Below, in pieces: positions 8,020-15,958 of a stretch of DNA of 64,000 bases. Numbering within the stretch: position 1 is the first letter of the stretch; each line of letters starts with the position of its first letter. Source of the stretch: JAGOEY01 sp017997515 (lineage in GTDB: Bacteria; Pseudomonadota; Gammaproteobacteria; Burkholderiales; Burkholderiaceae_C); assembly GCA_026314275.1 (NCBI GenBank), contig CP111109.1, positions 3,720,001 to 3,784,000 on the forward strand, read 5' to 3'. The notes under the pieces are model-generated. The model searched no databases, was not told the origin of the DNA, and was given only the letters and a program-made list of their open reading frames with translations. A program made the position numbers and the translations under genes.

Positions 8020-8769
8020 TTGAGCGGCAAGGTTGCCCTGGTCACCGGTGCGGCACAAGGTATTGGTGAAGCCTGCGCCCGGCGTTTTGCGCGCGAAGGG
8101 GCCCACGTGGTGCTGGCCGATGTGGACGACACCCGCGGCCAAGCGCTGGCGTTGGCGCTCGGCGGTCTGTACGTGCACTGCGACGTGGGCGACAAGGCGC
8201 AGGTCGATACGCTGGTGTCCCAGGCGGTGGCGGCCTATGGCGGCATCGACGTGCTGGTCAACAACGCCGGCATCTTCAGGGCCGCGGACTTTCTGGACAT
8301 CACCGAGGCCGACTTTGACGCGGTGTTGCGCGTCAACCTGAAAGGCGCATTCCTTGTGGGCCAGGCCGTGGCGCGGGTCATGGCCCAAGCGGGCGGCGGC
8401 ACCATCGTCAACATGAGTTCGGTCAACGGGGTGATGGCCATCCCCACCATCGCCAGCTACAACGTCAGCAAAGGCGGCATTAACCAGCTGACCCGCGTGA
8501 TGGCCCTGGCGCTGGCCGACAAAAACATCCGCGTCAACGCCGTGGCCCCCGGCACCATCGCCACCGAACTGGCGGCCAAAGCCGTGTTGACCAGTGAAGA
8601 AGCCAAACAAAAGATTTTGAGCCGCACCCCGATGAAGCGCCTCGGCGAACCGTCCGAGATTGCCGACGTGGTGGCCTGGCTAGCCAGTGACGCATCCAGC
8701 TACGTCACCGGCGAAATTGTGACTGTGGACGGCGGTCGTATGACGCTGAACTACACAGTGCCGGTGTAG
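8020..8769 (+). CDS. SDR-family sugar dehydrogenase / oxidoreductase
   Basis: Classical short-chain dehydrogenase of 249 aa. The nucleotide site is TGAAQGIG (9-16), with Asp34-Val-Asp suggesting NAD preference. NNAG is at 81-84, the catalytic serine at 133/134 (NMSSVNG), and Tyr147/Lys151 in SYNVSKGG. The start is TTG at 8020, 20 bases after the dgoA stop; no ATG or strong Shine-Dalgarno is available nearby, so the start is uncertain by a few codons. In this operon it could be a galactose 1-dehydrogenase or a hexonate dehydrogenase feeding the dehydratase (inference); FabG-like activity cannot be excluded. Confidence 0.85.
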   Translation: MSGKVALVTGAAQGIGEACARRFAREGAHVVLADVDDTRGQALALALGGLYVHCDVGDKAQVDTLVSQAVAAYGGIDVLVNNAGIFRAADFLDITEADFDAVLRVNLKGAFLVGQAVARVMAQAGGGTIVNMSSVNGVMAIPTIASYNVSKGGINQLTRVMALALADKNIRVNAVAPGTIATELAAKAVLTSEEAKQKILSRTPMKRLGEPSEIADVVAWLASDASSYVTGEIVTVDGGRMTLNYTVPV

Positions 8770-8779
8770 TCAGCAGAAT

Positions 8780-8915
8780 CCCCAGCGCCGGAGTGCAAGC
8801 CGAAGGCAAGCACCCATCCAGCAGACGCCGTGGAACTGGCTTTGCCAGGCCACAGGCGTCGCCCCCTGCAAGGGGGTTGGCGGAAGCGGAACGAAGTCCG
8901 CGTAGCCTGGGGGTG
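8780..8915. repeat. GC-rich dispersed intergenic repeat
   Basis: This segment contains GCCCCCTGCAAGGGGGTTGG and then GGAAGCGGAACGAAGTCCGC followed by GTAGCCTGGGGGTG. I know this pattern from intergenic regions of Comamonadaceae. It forms several hairpins, including CCCCCTGCAAGGGGG, and may terminate both convergent genes. A partly similar sequence is at 38290-38388. Confidence 0.5.
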
Positions 8916-8920
8916 TTCAA

Positions 8921-9355
8921 TCAACAATCCAGATTCAGCCAACGGCCCTCGGGTGCTGAAACGCTGACAGGGCGGCGGTTGTCGCAGCTGAACGTGACCC
9001 ACAAGGTCTTGGGGCGGTTGGGGGCCGGGTCACCACACAGTTGGGTGCTGGCGTACACCCGGTTCGGGCCATGGCGGTCCACGATACTTTGCACCGCAGG
9101 GCGTGCGTTACAGGTGTTGTTGCGCACACCAAACTGGGCGTCCTGGATCACCAGGCGGCCGGTTTGCCAACCGGGTGGCGGCGGGCGCATGGGGGGTGCA
9201 GCGCCACCCTGCACGCTGGCCACACCGTCCCGAAAACCTTGCTCATACCCGCGCTGCCACTCACGGCTTTGCGCCGACACGGTGGACGCTGCCGCTCCCA
9301 ATGCCAACACGCCGATCACCCCTGCAAGGCGCAGGGATGTGATTTTTCTTGCCAT
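8921..9355 (-). CDS. Small secreted protein of unknown function
   Basis: A 144-aa protein from the ATG at 9355, preceded by GGAAG. It has an N-terminal signal peptide (MARKITSLRLAGVIGVLALG, cleavage after VSA). The mature protein starts with a polar helix (REWQRGYEQGFRDG), then a Pro-rich spacer, then a domain with three cysteines (NNTCNARPAV, QLCGDPA, TFSCDNR, and a terminal DC). The second half resembles small periplasmic proteins with a DUF3011-like beta fold, but I do not recognise it firmly. It lies 110 bases downstream of the Fur-family gene on the same strand. The function is unknown. Confidence 0.7.
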   Translation of the reverse strand: MARKITSLRLAGVIGVLALGAAASTVSAQSREWQRGYEQGFRDGVASVQGGAAPPMRPPPPGWQTGRLVIQDAQFGVRNNTCNARPAVQSIVDRHGPNRVYASTQLCGDPAPNRPKTLWVTFSCDNRRPVSVSAPEGRWLNLDC

Positions 9356-9465
9356 GGCTCTACTTCCGTTGTGTGATGAGGATTTGAGTGTAGAGCCAGA
9401 TCGCGCCAAAAGGCTGACACAAGTTGCCATGCGGCACGGCAGCACCCCACGGTCACGGCAAATTC

Positions 9466-9843
9466 CTACACCGGCGTGTGGCAGTCGGCACACTGGCCGT
9501 ACAACGTCAGCTCGTGGTGCCGCACCAGAAACCCCGCTGGTGCCAGATGTTTCAGGTCACCGGGGCATTGGTGCACATCAAAAACCCGGCCACAGGTTTC
9601 ACACTGGAAGTGGTGGTGGTGTGCGTGGCCCGACGATTCGTAACGCGGGCTTTCACCCGGCAGGCTCACCATCTGCACAGCGCCGTCGGCCACCAGCAGC
9701 TTCAGGTTGCGGTAGACCGTGGCCATGCCCATGGCAGCCACCTGCTCCTGCGCGCCCAGCAGCACCTCCTGGGGGGACAAGGGCCGGTGTGCGGTGTCAA
9801 TCACCGTGCGGATGGCGGTGCGTTGGCGGGTAGAGCGTTCCAT
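9466..9843 (-). CDS. Fur-family metalloregulator
   Basis: A 125-aa Fur/Zur/PerR-type repressor. The N-terminal winged helix (about 1-75) contains MGMATVYRNLKLLVADGAV, the DNA-recognition signature. The dimerisation half has HAHHHHFQCETC (about 73-84) and a second CxxC (CADC, about 117-120), forming the structural zinc site. It is slightly short because the usual N-terminal helix is reduced. Zur or PerR function cannot be separated from sequence. It starts 30 bases after the MFS gene stop, so it may belong to the marR-MFS transcript. Confidence 0.88.
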   Translation of the reverse strand: MERSTRQRTAIRTVIDTAHRPLSPQEVLLGAQEQVAAMGMATVYRNLKLLVADGAVQMVSLPGESPRYESSGHAHHHHFQCETCGRVFDVHQCPGDLKHLAPAGFLVRHHELTLYGQCADCHTPV

Positions 9844-9873
9844 ACGGCCCTGAGTTTAGGGCCATGACAGTGC

Positions 9874-11088
9874 TCACGCTGCGGTAGCCACTGGCACCAG
9901 CTTTTTTTCACGGATAGGCAAATGCACTAGCGCAGCGCCCACGGCCAGTGCAATGTCGATGTACCACACGAGGTTGTACGAGCCGGTGGCTTCAAACACC
10001 CGTCCGCCCAGCCAGGCCCCAAAAAAGCCGCCCACCTGGTGGGCCAGCATCACGATGCCAAACAGCATCGCCATATTGGCCGTGCCGAAGAACTTGGCCA
10101 CCAGCCCAGCGGTGGGGGGCACGGTGGACAGAAAACTCACCCCCATCACAGCGGCAAAAATCAACACAGTCACCTCGTTTTTGGGTGCCAGCAAAAAGAG
10201 GGTGATGGCGATGGCCCGGGTGGCATACACCAGCACCAGCAAAGACTTCATACGCCAGCGGCCCACGGCCCAGCCCATACCAAAGCTGCCAAAGATGTTG
10301 AACAGGCCAATCATGGCCAGTGCCCAGGCTCCAACCTGCGGCGGTAGACCACACTCCGCAATCACCCCTGGCAAGTGGGTGGCCAGAAACGCGACGTGGA
10401 AACCACAGACCAGAAAACCCGCACACAGCATCAAAAAGCTCGGCAGGCGCAAGGCCTCGGATATAGCCTCGCGGGCTGTCAGCCGTTTTTGCCCTGCGGG
10501 CGCACCCTGCAACGCGTTGCCTTTCAGGACCAGGGCGGCGGGCAGGGCCAGCAACACCAGCAGGCCCAGCACCTGCATGGCCCCGGCCCAGCCCATGGCG
10601 GCACTCAGGCCAATGGCCAGGGGTGCCATCAGGAACTGGCCAAAAGAGCCTCCCGCATTGACCATCCCCGTGGCAATCCCCCGCTGGGCTGCGGGCACCA
10701 GGCGTGTGGTGGCGGCCATCAGCACGGACGGGCCGGCCATACCGGCCCCCCCGGCGGCCAGCACACCAATCGAAAAAATAAGCCCTGCGGTGCTTGTCAT
10801 GAACGGTGTGATGAAGGTGCCCAGTGCCACCAGCACCACACCTGCAACCAGCACCCGCCCTGTCCCCACACGGTCAGCCACAGCACCCGCAAAGGGCTGC
10901 GTCAGGCCCCACCACAGTTGCCCAAAAGCAAAAGCCAGGCTGATGCTGCCCACACCCAACCCGGTGGATGTGTTCATCGGGCTCAGGAACAGGCCCATCG
11001 TCTGGCGCGTGCCCATGGTCAGCGCAAAGGTGCCCGCTGCGGCCAGCAGTACGAGCCAGACGGCTTTGCGGGTGGTGTCAGTTTGCAT
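9874..11088 (-). CDS. MFS transporter
   Basis: Major facilitator of 404 aa with 12 predicted helices. The start at 11088 (MQTDTTRKAVWLVLL) is chosen because GAGG precedes it and helix 1 follows at once; the open frame extends further upstream within marR. The loop 2-3 signature appears as AGAVADRVGTGRVLV, and GLVAKFFGTANMAMLFG is typical of the oxalate/formate-antiporter-like and YbfB-like branch. Its start lies 11 bases inside the marR 3' end, so the two are translationally coupled and MarR probably controls it. The substrate is unknown; drug or aromatic-acid transport are the usual guesses. Confidence 0.88.
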   Translation of the reverse strand: MQTDTTRKAVWLVLLAAAGTFALTMGTRQTMGLFLSPMNTSTGLGVGSISLAFAFGQLWWGLTQPFAGAVADRVGTGRVLVAGVVLVALGTFITPFMTSTAGLIFSIGVLAAGGAGMAGPSVLMAATTRLVPAAQRGIATGMVNAGGSFGQFLMAPLAIGLSAAMGWAGAMQVLGLLVLLALPAALVLKGNALQGAPAGQKRLTAREAISEALRLPSFLMLCAGFLVCGFHVAFLATHLPGVIAECGLPPQVGAWALAMIGLFNIFGSFGMGWAVGRWRMKSLLVLVYATRAIAITLFLLAPKNEVTVLIFAAVMGVSFLSTVPPTAGLVAKFFGTANMAMLFGIVMLAHQVGGFFGAWLGGRVFEATGSYNLVWYIDIALAVGAALVHLPIREKKLVPVATAA

Positions 11089-11569
11089 GGGCCACCTCGT
11101 CCGTATTGGTTGTGTCTTCCTCGGGTGGCTGTGCCAGCAGATGCAGCACCTCATCCACCATGGCATGTAAAGCGACCACCCGCTCCAGCCCCAAAGTCTG
11201 GTTCAGGCTTTCCTGCGCCGCCCGCCAGTGCGCCTGGGCTTCGGCACGTTTGGCGCTGCCTGCGGCGGTGGTACACACCAGCCGGCTGCGGGCATCCACA
11301 CCGGGCACCACCGCCACCCAGCCCGCATCCACCAGCGGTTTGAGGTTGCGTGTGAGGGTGGACGGGTCCATCCGCATCTGGGCCGCCAGGTCCGCAGGCC
11401 GCACCGGCCCCAGCTTGACGACATGGGATAACAACGAGTACTGCGTGGTCTTGAGCCCCACGGCGCTCATACCTGCGTCGTAACGCTGCGACACCACACG
11501 GGTCAGCTGGCGCAGCTTGAGATTGGTGCAACCCTGGGGTCGCGTGGGTGACGTGGCGGCTTTTTGCAT
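11078..11569 (-). CDS. MarR-family transcriptional regulator
   Basis: A 163-aa winged-helix regulator. The helix-turn-helix is in RPADLAAQMRMDPSTLTRNLKPLV and the wing in DARSRLVCTTAAG; dimerisation helices flank it. It heads the marR-MFS operon and is divergent from a thioesterase gene. The intergenic region holds a perfect TTGCATATGCAA palindrome, a plausible operator for autoregulation and control of the thioesterase gene. There is no good Shine-Dalgarno before the ATG at 11569 and a TACAAT box lies only eight bases upstream on the coding strand, so the mRNA may be nearly leaderless or the true start may be later. Confidence 0.88.
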   Translation of the reverse strand: MQKAATSPTRPQGCTNLKLRQLTRVVSQRYDAGMSAVGLKTTQYSLLSHVVKLGPVRPADLAAQMRMDPSTLTRNLKPLVDAGWVAVVPGVDARSRLVCTTAAGSAKRAEAQAHWRAAQESLNQTLGLERVVALHAMVDEVLHLLAQPPEEDTTNTDEVAHAN

Positions 11570-11574
11570 GTTTT

Positions 11575-11602
11575 ATTGTATCTGCAATGGTTGCATATGC
11601 AA
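11575..11602. promoter_or_regulatory. Candidate MarR operator
   Basis: The marR/thioesterase divergent region contains the perfect 12-bp palindrome TTGCATATGCAA (11591-11602), and an overlapping TGCAATGGTTGCA dyad (11583-11595). TACAAT on the minus strand (11575-11580) may be the marR -10. Spacing and symmetry fit a MarR dimer site; binding is inferred. Confidence 0.5.
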
Positions 11603-11624
11603 TTTATTTAAAACGGAGATCCAC

Positions 11625-12191
11625 ATGACCCACCCTGCCCTTGCCGCAACCGACACGTCCTCCTCGCTGGAGTTGTGGATTGCCGAAGAAGACCGGATCA
11701 ACCGCCGCCTGCTGGCAGGTGCAGGCCCCGGCGTGGCGCGCCCCGAGCAGATTGCACACATGACAGGCCTGGAACAAATGCAGGCCATGCTGCGCGGTGA
11801 ATTGCCCTATGCCGCCATTGCCAAAACGCTGGACTTCCTGATCATGGAGGCGGAACTGGGCCGGGCTCTTTTCCAGGGCACGCCGCGTGCAGAACACCTG
11901 AACCCGATGGGTGGTGTACACGGCGGCTGGTTTGCCACCTTGCTGGATTCCGCACTGGGATGCTCCATCCACACGATGATGCAGCCAGGCCGGGGCTACA
12001 CCACGGCAGAGCTGGGCATCAACATGGTGCGGGGTATTACGCCCAAGGTCGGGCGTGTGCGGGCCGAGGGCAAAGTCATCCACTGCGGCCGCCAACTGGC
12101 TACGGCCGAAGCCCGGCTGGTCGGCCCGGACGGCACGCTGTATGCCCATGCCACCACCACCTGCCTGGTGTTTGATCTGCCTAAACGCTGA
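11625..12191 (+). CDS. PaaI-type hotdog thioesterase
   Basis: A 188-aa protein from the ATG at 11625, preceded by CGGAG. An N-terminal 70-residue extension precedes a hotdog fold with NPMGGVHGGWFATLLDSALG (about 88-107), the PaaI signature in which HGG and the following acidic residue form the active site. Members hydrolyse phenylacetyl-CoA-like or short acyl-CoA esters. It is divergent from the MarR regulator and so probably part of that regulon with the MFS exporter. The acyl group cannot be predicted. Confidence 0.85.
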   Translation: MTHPALAATDTSSSLELWIAEEDRINRRLLAGAGPGVARPEQIAHMTGLEQMQAMLRGELPYAAIAKTLDFLIMEAELGRALFQGTPRAEHLNPMGGVHGGWFATLLDSALGCSIHTMMQPGRGYTTAELGINMVRGITPKVGRVRAEGKVIHCGRQLATAEARLVGPDGTLYAHATTTCLVFDLPKR

Positions 12192-12204
12192 CCTGCTGAC
12201 ACAC

Positions 12205-12235
12205 TTCGGACATGGGCCCTGCCCACATGTCCGAA
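12205..12235. promoter_or_regulatory. 10-bp perfect inverted repeat between the thioesterase gene and ada-alkA
   Basis: TTCGGACATG (12205-12214) is repeated inverted as CATGTCCGAA (12226-12235) with an 11-base GC-rich spacer. No T-run follows, so it is a weak terminator at best. It may instead be an operator for the alkylation-repair genes. An in-frame ATG inside the repeat (12212) is not used as the ada start. Confidence 0.45.
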
Positions 12236-12277
12236 AACGGCCAGTCCGTCGCCGTTTTGCCGCCTATGATCGCTGCC

Positions 12278-13783
12278 ATGGACCTCCAGAACACGGCAGA
12301 ACAAGACGCTTGTTACCTCGCACTCAAAGCGCGGGACGCCCGGTTTGACGGGAGTTTTTTCACGGCGGTGACCTCCACCGGCATCTACTGCCGGCCTGTG
12401 TGCAAAGTCCGCACGCCCAAACGCGAGAACTGCCGCTTCTACACCCATGCTGCCCAGGCCGAAAGCGCGGGGTTTCGCCCCTGCCTGCGCTGCCGCCCGG
12501 AGCTGGCACCCCACGCACTGGTGTGGTCAACCCAGGACGCGTCCGGCATCCTCGCGCAGCAAGCGGCACGCTGGATGGACATTCCCACGACGGAGCACAC
12601 TGGTGAATCATCGGTGCAACAACTGGCCACCCGGCTGGGCATCAGCGACCGCCATCTGCGGCGCATTTTTGAAGCGCAGTTTGGCATCTCGCCTTTGCAG
12701 TACCTGCAAACCCGCCGCCTGCTGACGGCCAAACAGCTGCTGACCGACACCGACCTGCCCATCACCCAGGTGGCGCTGGGCAGTGGTTACGCCAGCGTGC
12801 GCCGCTTTAACGCGGCCTTTGTGACCCATTACGGGCTCAACCCGTCCCAACTGCGGCGCACCCGCCTGCCGCACGACGGCGCGGGCCCGGTGGTGCGGCT
12901 TGGCTACCGGCCACCGTACGACGTGGCCGCCATGCTGCAGTTCAACCACACACGCATGCTGGTGGGTGTGGAGCAGATCGACCCCGTGGCCATTGGCCTG
13001 CGCCGCACGCTGCGGCTGCACAACGCAGACCACACCCACACCGGCTGGATCGAGGCCCACTTTGCGCCGCAGGACAACCAGGTGCTGCTGCGGGTCAGCG
13101 ACAGCCTGCGTGCAGTGTTGCCCCAGGTGATCCACCGGCTGCGCGCCACGCTGGACCTGGACGCCAACCCCCAGGCCATCAACGCCACCTTACATGCCCA
13201 CTTTCCGGAGGGCGACGGCTTGCGTGTGCCTGGCGCCATGGACGGGTTCGAGCTCGCGGTGCGCGCCGTGCTGGGCCAGCAGATCACCGTGGCGGCGGCG
13301 CGTACGCTGGCGCAGCGGCTGGTCGAACGGTTTGGTGAACCCGTAACAACACCCTGGCCCGGGCTGCAACGCCTGTTCCCCACGCCGCAGGTGCTGGCCC
13401 AGGCCGAAGGTGAGCCGCTGGGTGCATTAGGCATCGTGCGGCAACGCCAGGGCGCGATTGTGGCGCTGGCACGGGCGGTGGGCAGCCAGTCGCTTGTTTT
13501 GCATGAAGGTGTGGATGTGCCCGCCACCGTGGCCGCCCTCAAAGCCCTGCCCGGCATTGGCGACTGGACGGCGCAGTACATCGCCATGCGCGCGCTGCGC
13601 TGGCCCGATGCGTTTCCCGCCGGTGATGTAGCCTTGCACAAAGCCTTGGGCTTGTCGGCGTCCAAACGGCCTGCGCAGGACGCGGTAGCCGCATCACAGG
13701 CATGGCAACCCTGGCGCAGTTATGCCGTGGTGCGCGCCTGGAGTTCCATGTCTCCCTCTGCACAAAAAAATCAAAAACCATAG
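12278..13783 (+). CDS. Ada-AlkA fusion: methylphosphotriester sensor and 3-methyladenine glycosylase II
   Basis: A 501-aa three-part protein: Ada zinc domain (about 1-85), AraC-type HTH (about 95-190, with SDRHLRRIFEAQFGISPLQY), and AlkA N-terminal plus HhH-GPD glycosylase (about 200-490). Starting at 12278 places the zinc cysteines at 38, 42, 69 and 72, exactly as in E. coli Ada, which supports this start over the longer frame from 12212. Cys38 would accept a methyl group from a phosphotriester and switch the HTH on. The helix-hairpin-helix LPGIGDWTAQYIAMRAL and the catalytic Asp in FPAGDVAL complete the base-excision part. It probably autoregulates and activates ogt and the EamA gene downstream. 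Confidence 0.92.
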   Translation: MDLQNTAEQDACYLALKARDARFDGSFFTAVTSTGIYCRPVCKVRTPKRENCRFYTHAAQAESAGFRPCLRCRPELAPHALVWSTQDASGILAQQAARWMDIPTTEHTGESSVQQLATRLGISDRHLRRIFEAQFGISPLQYLQTRRLLTAKQLLTDTDLPITQVALGSGYASVRRFNAAFVTHYGLNPSQLRRTRLPHDGAGPVVRLGYRPPYDVAAMLQFNHTRMLVGVEQIDPVAIGLRRTLRLHNADHTHTGWIEAHFAPQDNQVLLRVSDSLRAVLPQVIHRLRATLDLDANPQAINATLHAHFPEGDGLRVPGAMDGFELAVRAVLGQQITVAAARTLAQRLVERFGEPVTTPWPGLQRLFPTPQVLAQAEGEPLGALGIVRQRQGAIVALARAVGSQSLVLHEGVDVPATVAALKALPGIGDWTAQYIAMRALRWPDAFPAGDVALHKALGLSASKRPAQDAVAASQAWQPWRSYAVVRAWSSMSPSAQKNQKP

Positions 13784-13826
13784 CTACAAGCGCACAGCAG
13801 ATGTGCTCTACAAGGCATTTTTATAT
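13770..13826 (+). repeat. Dispersed short repeat between ada-alkA and ogt
   Basis: The segment after TCAAAAACCATAGCTACAAG runs through GTGCTCTACAAGGCATTTTT and contains the repeat-family core. It encodes the last residues of Ada-AlkA (QKNQKP), its stop, and the leader of ogt. Confidence 0.55.
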
Positions 13827-14319
13827 GAAATTTGACCCCCACACCGTCCAAACCCGCTGCCCGTCCCCGCTGGGTGACATGGTGCTGGCCGCCACCGACC
13901 ACGGCCTGGCGGGTGCCTGGTTTGACGGCCAGCGCCACCAGCCCGCCATGGAACACTGGCCCACAGCGCCGAACCATCCGGTTTTGCTGCAGGCGGCAGC
14001 GCAACTGGGCGAATATTTCAACGGCCAACGCACGCAGTTCAACCTGCCGCTGGACCTGCGCGGCGGCACGCCGTTTCAGCAGGCGGTCTGGCACGCTTTG
14101 CTGGGCATTGGCGCGGGCAGCGTCAGCAGCTACGGCGCCCTGGGCCGGCAGATCCACAAACCCAGCGCCGTGCGCGCCGTGGGGGCCGCCGTGGGCCGTA
14201 ACCCGATCAGCGTCATCGTGCCCTGCCACCGGGTGCTGGGCGCGGACGGATCGCTCACAGGCTACGCCGGTGGGCTGGAGCGCAAGACCGCCTTGCTGAC
14301 GCTGGAAGGTGCGCTGTGA
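13825..14319 (+). CDS. ogt: Methylated-DNA--protein-cysteine S-methyltransferase
   Basis: Suicide repair protein of 164 aa that transfers the methyl group from O6-methylguanine to Cys134 in the PCHRV active site (ISVIVPCHRVLGADGSLTGY). FQQAVWHALLGIGAGSVSSY (about 84-103) is the DNA-binding helix region. The start is the ATG at 13825; the longer frame would run back into ada-alkA. It completes an alkylation-damage operon with the upstream Ada-AlkA fusion, supplying the O6-methyltransferase that the fusion lacks. The stop overlaps the next gene's GTG start by four bases (GTGA). Confidence 0.95.
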   Translation: MKFDPHTVQTRCPSPLGDMVLAATDHGLAGAWFDGQRHQPAMEHWPTAPNHPVLLQAAAQLGEYFNGQRTQFNLPLDLRGGTPFQQAVWHALLGIGAGSVSSYGALGRQIHKPSAVRAVGAAVGRNPISVIVPCHRVLGADGSLTGYAGGLERKTALLTLEGAL

Positions 14320-15235
14320 CCCAACCTGCGACGGCGTCCACCACCACCACGGGCAGCGCCACACCGGCCTGGCTCGGTGAATTTTTGCTGCTGGCCGCCA
14401 TCTGGGGCGCGTCTTTTCTGTTCATGCGCCTGGGTGCGGCGGAGTTTGGCCCGCTGCCCACCGCCGGTGTGCGGGTGGGGGTGGCCGCCCTCTTCCTGGT
14501 TCCGCTGCTGCTGTTCAGCGGCCAGTGGCCTGCGCTGCGGCAGCACTGGAAGAAGATCCTGTTTGCCGGCCTTATCAACTCGGCCATTCCTTTTGCGCTG
14601 TATTCGTATGCGGTGTTGTCCATCACCACCGGGTTGGCGTCCATCCTGAATGCCACCGTGCCACCGTGCCGCTGTTTGGCGCGCTGATTGCCTGGGCCTG
14701 GCTGCACGACCGGCTGACCGGGCTGCGCTGGCTCGGGCTGTTGATCGGTTTTGCCGGTGTGGCCTTGCTGGCGTTCGAAAAAGCCAGCTTCAAACCCGGC
14801 GGCACGGGTTTGCCGCTGCTGGCCTGCCTGGCCGCATGTATTTGTTATGGCTTGGCAGCCAGTTATGCCAAGCGGTATCTCGGCGGTGTCCACCCCTTGG
14901 CCACCGCGACCGGCAGCCAGATCGGTGCCACGCTGGGCCTGCTGTTGCCCACCCTCTGGTTCTGGCCAGCCCAGACACCGGGCGCAGGTGCGTGGGCGGC
15001 CGTGGTGGCCATGGGCATCGTGTGTACGGGTGTGGCTTACATCCTGTACTTTCGCATCATCGAAAAAGCGGGCCCGAGCCGTGCGTTGTCCGTCACGTTT
15101 CTGGCACCGGTTTTTGCGCTGTTCTACGGTGCCGTTTTGCTGGGTGAGCAGATCACGCCCTGGATGGTGGGCTGTGGTGTGGTGATTGTGCTGGGCACGG
15201 CCTTGTCAACCGGGTTGCTGAAAGCCAGGCGCTGA
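14316..15235 (+). pseudogene. EamA/DMT-family transporter disrupted by an 8-bp tandem duplication
   Basis: Ten-helix drug/metabolite transporter; two EamA domains. The first frame (GTG at 14316, MTQPATAST...) ends at 14687 after ILNATVP. Homology resumes in the +2 frame with VPLFGALIAWAWLHDRLTGL and continues to 15235. The cause is visible: GCCACCGT occurs twice in tandem at 14652-14659 and 14660-14667; removing one copy gives an uninterrupted 303-aa protein. It could be a real slippage mutation, a transposon footprint or an assembly error. It overlaps ogt by four bases, so it was part of the alkylation-repair operon. Confidence 0.85.
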
Positions 15236-15236
15236 G

Positions 15237-15914
15237 TTACGACACTGCTCCCGCGACGACATTAATGCTGAGCGCCAGCACCAACATGTTGAAGGCAAAC
15301 GACAGAATGCCATGCACCAGCGTCAGGCGCCGCATTACACGCGACGTGACCTGCACGTCCGACACCTGCGAGGACATGCCAACGACATAGGCGTAGTACA
15401 TAAAGTCGAAATAATCCGGGGCGTCTGCACACGGGAACTGCAAACCCGGCCCGTCGCCATCGGCCTTTTCACCTGTCTGCAATTCGGCCTGGTAATAGCG
15501 GTGGGCATACCGGAACGCAAACACCATGTGGATGGTGAGCCATGACGCCGCCAGCGCCAGCATCGACAACGCGATATGGGCGGGCCGTTCATGCGGCTGC
15601 AGCGACTTGACCTGCTGCAGGATCACCGCAATGGCCCCGACACTGACCACCACAGCCACCAGCATCAGCAGAAAAACCACCACGCTGGGTGGGTCCTGCG
15701 ACTGGGCACGCTCCCGCGTGCGTTCAGCGTCAAAGGTTTCGGCCAACCACCAGGCCAGCGCCAGGTAGGTAAAGGCTCCAGCACACCAACCGATCAGCCC
15801 CCGGGTTTGCGGCTGCATGGCAAGCGGCCACGCAGCCGCAGCCACGCCCACCACGATGCCATACACAATCCGCTGGGTGCTGGTGGTCTCTGCAAAATGG
15901 TGACGCATACACAC
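15237..15914 (-). CDS. DUF1345 family inner-membrane protein
   Basis: A 225-aa membrane protein with about six hydrophobic segments and the family signature PDYFDFMYYAYVVGMSSQVSDV (shown here in part: DYFDFMYYAYVVGMSSQ, about 165-181), followed by RRLTLVHGILSFAFNM. The biochemical function is unknown for the family. It lies 44 bases downstream of prpE on the same strand and is convergent with the EamA gene, with only one base between the stops. Confidence 0.88.
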   Translation of the reverse strand: MCMRHHFAETTSTQRIVYGIVVGVAAAAWPLAMQPQTRGLIGWCAGAFTYLALAWWLAETFDAERTRERAQSQDPPSVVVFLLMLVAVVVSVGAIAVILQQVKSLQPHERPAHIALSMLALAASWLTIHMVFAFRYAHRYYQAELQTGEKADGDGPGLQFPCADAPDYFDFMYYAYVVGMSSQVSDVQVTSRVMRRLTLVHGILSFAFNMLVLALSINVVAGAVS

Positions 15915-15958
15915 ATTGTGAAGCCCATGAAGCCGGTTGGAGCCCGGCTTGGCACGCG

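Noticed and set aside
12212..12277. Upstream start for Ada-AlkA inside the inverted repeat
   Set aside because: Starting at 12278 puts all four zinc cysteines at the exact E. coli Ada positions; the extra 22 residues have no homology.
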